From Stenogyne calaminthoides (Eukaryota > Streptophyta > Magnoliopsida > Lamiales > Lamiaceae): DNA of 64,000 nt. Below, one piece after another: positions 57,627-64,000 of this stretch. Position numbers and translations under genes: made by a program. Positions within the stretch are counted from its first letter, which is position 1. Every line of letters starts with the position of its first letter. Location: the NCBI GenBank assembly GCA_037126765.1, contig JBBCBC010000034.1:19528691-19592690 (forward strand), in the 5' to 3' direction. Under the pieces are notes generated by a model. It saw only the letters and a program-made list of their open reading frames with translations. It was not told the DNA's origin and did no database searches.

Positions 57627-57846
57627 ATTTTGGAGAGCACATCAATGACCAGGCGCTCGCCCTGATTGCAGACCTGTTGGAAGAAAGAAGGACGGAGGAT
57701 GATTTCAAGAATGCCATGTACAAAAAGAGATCAGAGAAGTTCTACAACTCCAAAGTCCGAACACGCAGGTTCAATGTGGGCGAGCTGATTTTAAGACGAG
57801 CAACGGGGGTATCAAGCGGTGTGTTCGGCCGAGCATGGGAAGGTCC
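57623..57846 (+). pseudogene. Tat-type Gypsy integrase C-terminal remnant
   Basis: Contains NDQALALIADLLEERRTEDD, NAMYKKRSEKFYNSKVRTRR and FNVGELILRRA, then the conserved WEGP motif (FGRAWEGP), where Copia C interrupts at 57847. It is the usual integrase C-terminal domain of plant Gypsy elements. The remaining Gypsy 3' end and LTR are outside the window. Confidence 0.82.
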
Positions 57847-59667
57847 TGTTGGGAAATATGTAATTTAGTTTTGATGGAAGTTACAAAACAGGTTGTAATA
57901 GGACTAGTCAGACCTGTTAGCTGACTGATGACTTAGATTCAGAATAAGATGACCAGCTGAAATGTATAGATAGCTGATGTAAAAGATAGGTCACATATTG
58001 AGGGGGAACTCAGTATGTATAGGTCAGGTCGAAGTATCAGATGACCCAGAGAAGGTCAGATGATCTGAAGACTAAGCGCAAATCAGAAGATATGAAGTCA
58101 GAAGATCAGGTGAAGACAAGAAGATACTGAAGACTCAGAAGAACCTGAAGACTCAGATGAACCTGAAGATTCAGATAACACTGAAGACTCAGATGAACCT
58201 GAAGACTCAGATAACACTGAAGACTCAGATGAACCTAAAGACTCAGATAAACCTGAAGACTCAGCATCAAACTTGAAGACTCAGTACGACTGAATACACT
58301 GAGGCTCAGAGACACCTGAAGATCAAAAGACCTGAAGACCTACTTTCAGCAGAGTCTGCATATTGAAGCTAAGACAATGTGCAACCAAAGACTCAACATG
58401 GTAGACTGATCAGTTACTTGATCAAGTCAGCTCACCCCTGGTGACAATAAAAAAGATACACCAGACAAGATGAATCCTCTCCAAAAGGAATATCAATCGT
58501 CTAACGGGCAAATTTCTGAAGTGTAGCCTCGTGAAGCCAAGGAGAAAGCGACATGTGCACAAAAAGAGCTGACAATACGGGATACGACGCTGCAGACAAA
58601 AACGGCGCTAATCATGCCGACGGCCACGCCAAAAATCATAGCACGTCACAATCATATCCTACAGCCTACCTAATATAGCCCGAAATTCAAATTTCTCTCC
58701 AACGTCTTCTTGATTTCGAGGTCTATAAAATGGGATCATTCTTCATTTTTGAAGAAGAGGTTCAACAAGTGAAAAACGCAAGAACAAACACGGAGACATC
58801 GCAAAAGAAGCTAAAGCTACAACAAATCTCCACTCACAAGAACACTACATCTGAAGATTATTCTTAGAGTGTTCATCCCATAGTTCTTAGCAACAAATCC
58901 TATCCACTAGCATTTTGGCTATCTAAAGCACCAGGATAGATTTCCAGTTGGAACCCTCAATCATTCTTTACCCAAACGCAAGTTAGGTCAAGTCTATAGA
59001 GTGAGAACTCATTAAACATCTCGGCTATCCTCTTTGTAGGATATAAGTCCTGCTGGTTACGTTGTAGAGTGGGAACTCAATAAACATCTCGACTATCCTG
59101 AAAAGGATATAAGTCCCGTAGGTTAAGATTGAGTGGGAACTCGGTAAACATCTCGGCCATCCTGAAAAGGATATAAGCCCCGCAGGTTAAAGTAGGTTAA
59201 GGTTCCCCTGTGTTAAGGGAAGAGTGGACGTAGGACGGGTTTTGTCTGAACCACTATAAAACGTCTTGTGTGCATTTACTTGCTTTCTTATCGCTTTACA
59301 CAAGTCACACAACTGAGTTTAAACTGCATACATATTCTAAAGTTAAAGTTCAGTCTGCACCAAGCAACTGATCTGATCAGTCTGACACTTCAGTCAACTG
59401 GTTAAAAACTGACTTAAGAATCTGATTGATAAAACTGGTTTTTCACACGGGTAAAAACAAGCTTCCGCACCATTCAGTTAAACTGACAGATATCAAACTG
59501 ATCTGCCCTCAGGCACTCAGTAAGATTGAACATCAGTCTAAACTGATACACTAGCACTCTGATCGGGTAATCTGCAGTTCACACCTGATCCGCACGAAAA
59601 GTTTTGGAAGTCCATTCGCCCCTCCCCTATAGACTTCCACCCTCACAAAACCCGTTTGGGACCTACA
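57847..59667 (+). mobile_element. Copia C 5' LTR
   Basis: 1821 bp, TGTTGGGAAATATG...GGGACCTACA, followed by a tRNA-Met primer site. The pentamer before it is GGTCC (57842-57846). It contains 'gaagactcagat(g/a)a' repeats with a spacing of about 20-24 bp (58130-58265) and three 'gagtgggaactc...aaacatctcg' units (about 58999-59170). Its CAG/CTG triplets are intact, unlike the interior that follows. Confidence 0.88.
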
Positions 59668-59669
59668 AG

Positions 59670-59681
59670 TGGTATCAGAGC
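59670..59681 (+). promoter_or_regulatory. Primer-binding site of Copia C (initiator tRNA-Met)
   Basis: TGGTATCAGAGC, two bases after the LTR end at 59667. Confidence 0.93.
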
Positions 59682-59803
59682 AGTGGTTCTATAGACCACT
59701 GGCTTTGAGTATCATCGATTCTTGAGGAAGAATCTTTGTGGTCATTTGAACAGATCTTGAAAAACCGTTTTTAAAAACTCATTCGTTTTCAAAATCACTC
59801 AGC

Positions 59804-60434
59804 ATGGATATTACCTATGGTATGTATCATGATTTGCCTAAATTTTCAATTGATGAGTATGCAGATTGGGCTAAATATGTGCAACCATCTAGGATCGATA
59901 AGCGGCAGAATGATGGAAGTCATCGAACGAGGACCCATCATCATATACCACGACAACCCAGTAGTCGAAGGAGATCCAGACTTTGCCACGGGAAGTCTTG
60001 TGCGAAAAAGCCCATCTTTGATGGATGCAGAGGAAAGAAAGCTGTTCACTCTAGACACAATCGCTAGGCATATAATCATGAAGACAATGGATAAAGTCAC
60101 CAAAGAGAAGATAAAGTATCTCAAAACCGCAAAAGCAATGTGGGATACTCTTGCTGAGATCTGTGAAGGAAATGATCAGATTAAAGACAAATACAAAAAG
60201 TTCTAACCGGTGAAGTTTGAAAAGTTAAAGATGTTGCCCAACGAGACCATCAACGAGCTCGATGGGAGGATCACCATGTCAGTCAATAAGCTACGAGAAC
60301 TTGGTAGAGATGTCGGACAAAGATATCAACTACAAGATCTTAAGATCTCTCACCAAGAAATGGGACATGAAAGTCACGGTAATCAAGGATTGCCAAGACA
60401 TTTCAAAAATGAATCCAAGCGAATTTGTTCCTAA
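59804..60434 (+). pseudogene. Copia C Gag, frameshifted
   Basis: ATG at 59804 opens MDITYGMYHDLPKFSIDEYA. After a frame change near 59895 it continues ERGPIIIYHDNPVVEGDP, DAEERKLFTLDTIARHIIMK and KTAKAMWDTLAEICEGNDQI. After a stop at about 60204 it resumes FEKLKMLPNETINELDGRIT and SVNKLRELGR. The order matches Sirevirus-like Gag, as in Copia B. It is disrupted and probably not functional as given. Confidence 0.78.
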
Positions 60435-62420
60435 GCCTTAAAGCTCACGAGTTCGATTTAATCGAAAGAGGACAAGCGAGATGAAGATGAGATGCTCGCT
60501 AAAGCCTCAACGTCCTAAATCGGTTCGCGTTTAAAGCAACCAACAAAGCAGATCGAAGGCCAATCGAACTGTTGGAAACATCATAAGTCAAGGAGCAATG
60601 ATCGTTACGCTTACAAGAAACTTGAAAGAACAAATACTCGGCTTGGTAAGTATCGGAGATTCTACAAAGACTATCAAAGAAACAGCGAGGCCAACCGATG
60701 GATCACGAAAAGAACCGGATCGATGATCGAAGAGATCCTGAGAAGAAAAGAAAAGAGATGATCCGGCGGATGAGAGAAGAGATAACAGATCGATAGAAGA
60801 AGTTCGACATTATCGAAAAGGGGAAGTCACCGATAGATCCTACGCACGGAGTGACTCACCCGGCAGAGGAAGTTTCAGAGATCGAGGATCATGCTTCAAT
60901 CGCGGTAAACCAGTCACTACAACACCGGACGCCTCGACCGACTCCCAGAGAAAGAGAAGAGAAACGGAACAAAAGAGAGCAACGCCTCAGAGATAGGAAA
61001 GCCCTGGTGGCTGACACATCATGAATTGATGATTCCTATCTGCCTTCTGAGGACTCTGGGTACTCATCTGTAGAAGACTTACTCGCTCGATAAGTTCTTG
61101 TTTATTTCCACGAGCATGAAAAATCGATATTCTCTTCAGATGACGATGAAGTCTGCCTTAATGGCCAAGGAGGACCAATCGAGGTAACCTCCAAACCTTC
61201 TACTTTTTCAAATTCCACACCGCTATTATTATTAGCAAGAACCCGCCGGAGAGATTGACTTGCAGCTCTACTCTGAGCAATTGTTGATGATCCCTCCGAA
61301 GAAGTAGACACTTATACAATAGTGGAAGGTTAAAAATGACAAGCTAAGGATCAGAAATAATCAGCTCATTAAAGAGAACGCTCTCAGTAAAGCTACTCTT
61401 GAATCGAAATCTGCTAAACTTTCGCCGAAGGTAACCGAGGAACTTAACGCTCAAGGTTAAATTTTCTCGATCGGGAAAAAGATAAAAAGATCGACTAGCA
61501 ATCAACAAACATCAAAGTCGATGATTTCAAAAATCCTTCAAGCTAAATTTGATGAGCTATTCCGACTACATGAGAGTCTTAAATCTATCGAGGATAGTCT
61601 GCGGAAGAAAATAGAGGTTTTCACACAATCATCTAAAACCGCTTCAAGAAATGAACACCTATTTTCGAACATAGACTAACAAGAAGGAATTGGGTATGAG
61701 AACCCTTCTACATTCTCAAAAGCCCCGTTTGATTCACTTCGAAGGGGTGTAATCAAACGAGTCTCTGACAAAGATACACTAAAAGCTAAAATTGTATCTA
61801 ATAAGGGAAAAAGACCTGTTGAGCAAGTAAGGCAGGTGCCTAATCAGAAAGGGAACATAAATGGACCCCAACTGATAAAGCATCAACCGAGGAATCAACA
61901 GAAGAACCCAGTTCTTCTGAAGAGACCTCAACTCGACGTGATTAGGTATCGTAAGAGACAACCCATGAGAAGGAAATCTAATCGAGACCCAATCAAGGTC
62001 GGGCTTGCCTAATAAGCAAGCTATAGGTAAACTGCAAAGACCACCTATGCCAAAAAGATATGAATCTTTTGATGGTAGCAGTCGTACCTACCCTTATAAT
62101 CAGAGATCTAGGGCTATCGACCGAGCCACAATTGGATTAAAAGAAGACAAAATATAAAGAAAAAAAAATCCCAAGTCTTGAAGTCATCCAAGGTTCACAC
62201 TAATAATCATACTAATCAGAAAGAATATAAAGAGACGTATGATTATGTTGATATGTATGGGAGACAAACCCGGACCTTCTAATCTTTGATTTTCATAGAA
62301 GTGCTCTATTTGTGTGGATCCCTAAATCCACCACTAACCCCCCAGACTCAATTCCAAAATGGGTACCTAAAGCCCGATTTGATTGCGGAGGTTCGCGTGG
62401 GGACGCCAACAAAGGAGGTG
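60435..62420 (+). pseudogene. Copia C Gag C-terminus and linker, strongly disrupted
   Basis: Arg/Lys-rich, Gag-linker-like codons in shifting frames, with an overabundance of TCGA/GATCG strings. No frame longer than about 70 codons is plausible. It corresponds to 45431-47105 of Copia B. No independent gene is supported. Confidence 0.6.
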
Positions 62421-63899
62421 CACAAACAACTATCTGGTACATCGATAGTGGATGCTCAAGGCACATGACAGGAAGCAAACATCTCCTTAGATCTTACAAA
62501 GAACAAGAAGGCCCACGTGTACTCTTCGGTGATGACAACTTTGGTTTTACCAAGGGATTCGAACCTTAAAGAATGATGATGTACAAATAACCTGAGTCTC
62601 AGTATGTCAAAGGATTGAAGCACAATCTACTATCGAGATCACAATTCTGCGACAACGGATTCAAATATTGAGTTCTCGGCGACAAGTGTACGATAAGGAA
62701 TCGAGCCACTCAACAAATCTTGCTAACTGGTTCAAGGAAAGGCACGATCTACATAGCAGATTGGAACAGTGGCCCCAAGAATACATGCTTAATTGTTAAG
62801 AGTTCTAAAAGTTGCAGTTGGCTCTGGCACAAAAGATTGAGTCATCCCCGAACTTCAAGATTCTTAACAAGATCGCTAGGATGTCTTTGGTTGAGGGACT
62901 TCGAATGAGATATTCTCCAAAGATCGGACATGTGCAGCATGTCGGAAGGAAAACAAGTTAAAGCCTCATTCAAGGGAATAACAGGACCCGATCCAAAGAG
63001 AGTATTGCAAGAATCGCTCCATATGGATCTATTCGCACCCGATTCGCCAATCGATCTCGATGGGCCTTAAATATACTCTTATAATCGTGGTTGATTATTC
63101 CAAGTTTACTTGGGTTGTATTCTTATACAAGAAGAACGAGACAACGACTAAGATACCCGAACTGCTCAAAAAGCTACAAAATGAGAAGGGTGTCAACATA
63201 GTAAAGATCAGATCAGATAAAGGTACTGAGTTCTGAATTTCTTTATTAATTTTTGACCGAGTTTTGGTATACATCATGAAACGTCACCGCAAGAACGCCA
63301 CAACAAAATGGAGTAGCGAGCGGAGAAACAGAACTCTCTCAAGGAAGTTCGCCGCACTATGTTAAATTAACATGCTACACCAAGCCATTTACGGCGTAAG
63401 CAATAAACCTGACAAAGATGTCATACTCGAAAGATGTTCTCGACTAAGACTCACTTCAAAAACACCTTATGAACTGTGGAAAGACGAAAAACCTCGTGTT
63501 TCATACTTCCATGTTTTTGGGTGCAAATGTTTCATTCACAACAATGGGAAAAGTCAGTTGAAGACTTTTGAGGCCAAGTCAGATGAGGGTATATTCTTAG
63601 GATATTCCTCATCCAAAGAAGGCTTTCGAGTTTACAACAAATGAACTCTAGTTGTGGAAGAAACACCCCATGTGGTCTTTGATGAGACATCCTCTCGAAC
63701 AAGAGAAAGCCTGCCTCGAAACAAAGCCGTACCAAATCAACCGTTACCTGACACGCAAAAAATGGATCAGCTAAGCATCAAGGAGAAAGAAGTTGAACAC
63801 GTAAAAAGTGTACATCCCGAACTTGATCTTGTTGATTCAACAGTCAATCGGACCCAAAGGCTGGCACAACCGATGAAGAAGAAGTTTCATATAATTTGA
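62421..63899 (+). pseudogene. Copia C protease-integrase region, frameshifted
   Basis: Protease IWYIDSGCSRHMTGSKHLL (D-S-G, about 62431-62490) with RVLFGDDNFG; GAG-pre-integrase SRKGTIYIADWNSG and SWLWHKRLSHP; integrase HMDLFAP (63019-63040), KIRSDKGTEF (63202-63231, followed by a stop) and TPQQNGVA (63297-63320, frameshifted before the catalytic Glu). It then has TPYELWKDEKPRVSYFHVFG, DEGIFLGYS and EETPHVVFDET. RT and 3' LTR are beyond the window end. Confidence 0.82.
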
Positions 63900-64000
63900 A
63901 TAAAGATCAAGCGAACCATCCGGTTCGGGGAACTTCCGAAGTTCCTATGAAATGGACTTCAAAGACATGATGAGTCCAACATCACCGAGACATGTTCTTA
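63900..64000 (+). pseudogene. Copia C, start of the region before RT (window edge)
   Basis: A short linker with no diagnostic motif; truncated by the window. Confidence 0.4.

Overview
This is plant nuclear DNA, probably from a eudicot: it has spliced genes for a plant A3-type cyclin and a P-class pentatricopeptide repeat (PPR) protein, AT-rich intergenic DNA, and dense Ty1/Copia and Ty3/Gypsy LTR retrotransposons with TRIM, hAT, Stowaway, Mutator-type and Emigrant-like elements. I cannot name the species.

Layout. 1-4080: the end of a Sirevirus-like Copia LTR sitting in a decayed Copia pol, then an LTR-like stretch holding a Stowaway foldback MITE. 4081-5592: a multi-exon pseudogene of a plant HD2-type histone deacetylase. 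5593-9500: gene-poor DNA with a complete 426-bp TRIM and an Emigrant-like MITE. 9590-10895: a three-exon pseudogene fragment of the splicing factor U2AF35, minus strand. 11081-13706: a PPR gene, minus strand, whose only visible start codon lies on a small upstream exon that looks like exon 1 of enolase. 14220-17341: small transposons, including a long-TIR element and a MITE with a perfect 9-bp target duplication. 18236-20226: a complete six-exon cyclin A3 gene, minus strand.

21135-64000 is one large nest of retroelements. A minus-strand Copia ('D') was hit by a hAT-type element (8-bp duplication), which was hit by an Athila-like gag-pro Gypsy (5-bp duplication). The arrangement implies a later tandem duplication followed by solo-LTR formation. 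Copia D is also interrupted at 34087 by a plus-strand Copia ('A'). Copia A runs into a 5'-truncated Tat-type Gypsy at about 38600. That Gypsy is split inside its RNase H region by a complete Sirevirus-like Copia ('B', 42417-56921, 5-bp duplication) and again at 57847 by another Copia ('C') that runs off the window.

Only the cyclin and the PPR gene look like functional host genes. Everything else supported is pseudogene or mobile DNA. Several retroelement ORFs are broken in patches where expected CAG/CTG triplets read as CG-containing strings, which may be a sequencing artefact rather than real decay. The observations most worth follow-up are the enolase-PPR chimera, this CAG/CTG-to-CG signature, the reconstructable insertion and duplication history at 21135-34086, and two families of covarying hairpins in retroelement RNAs.
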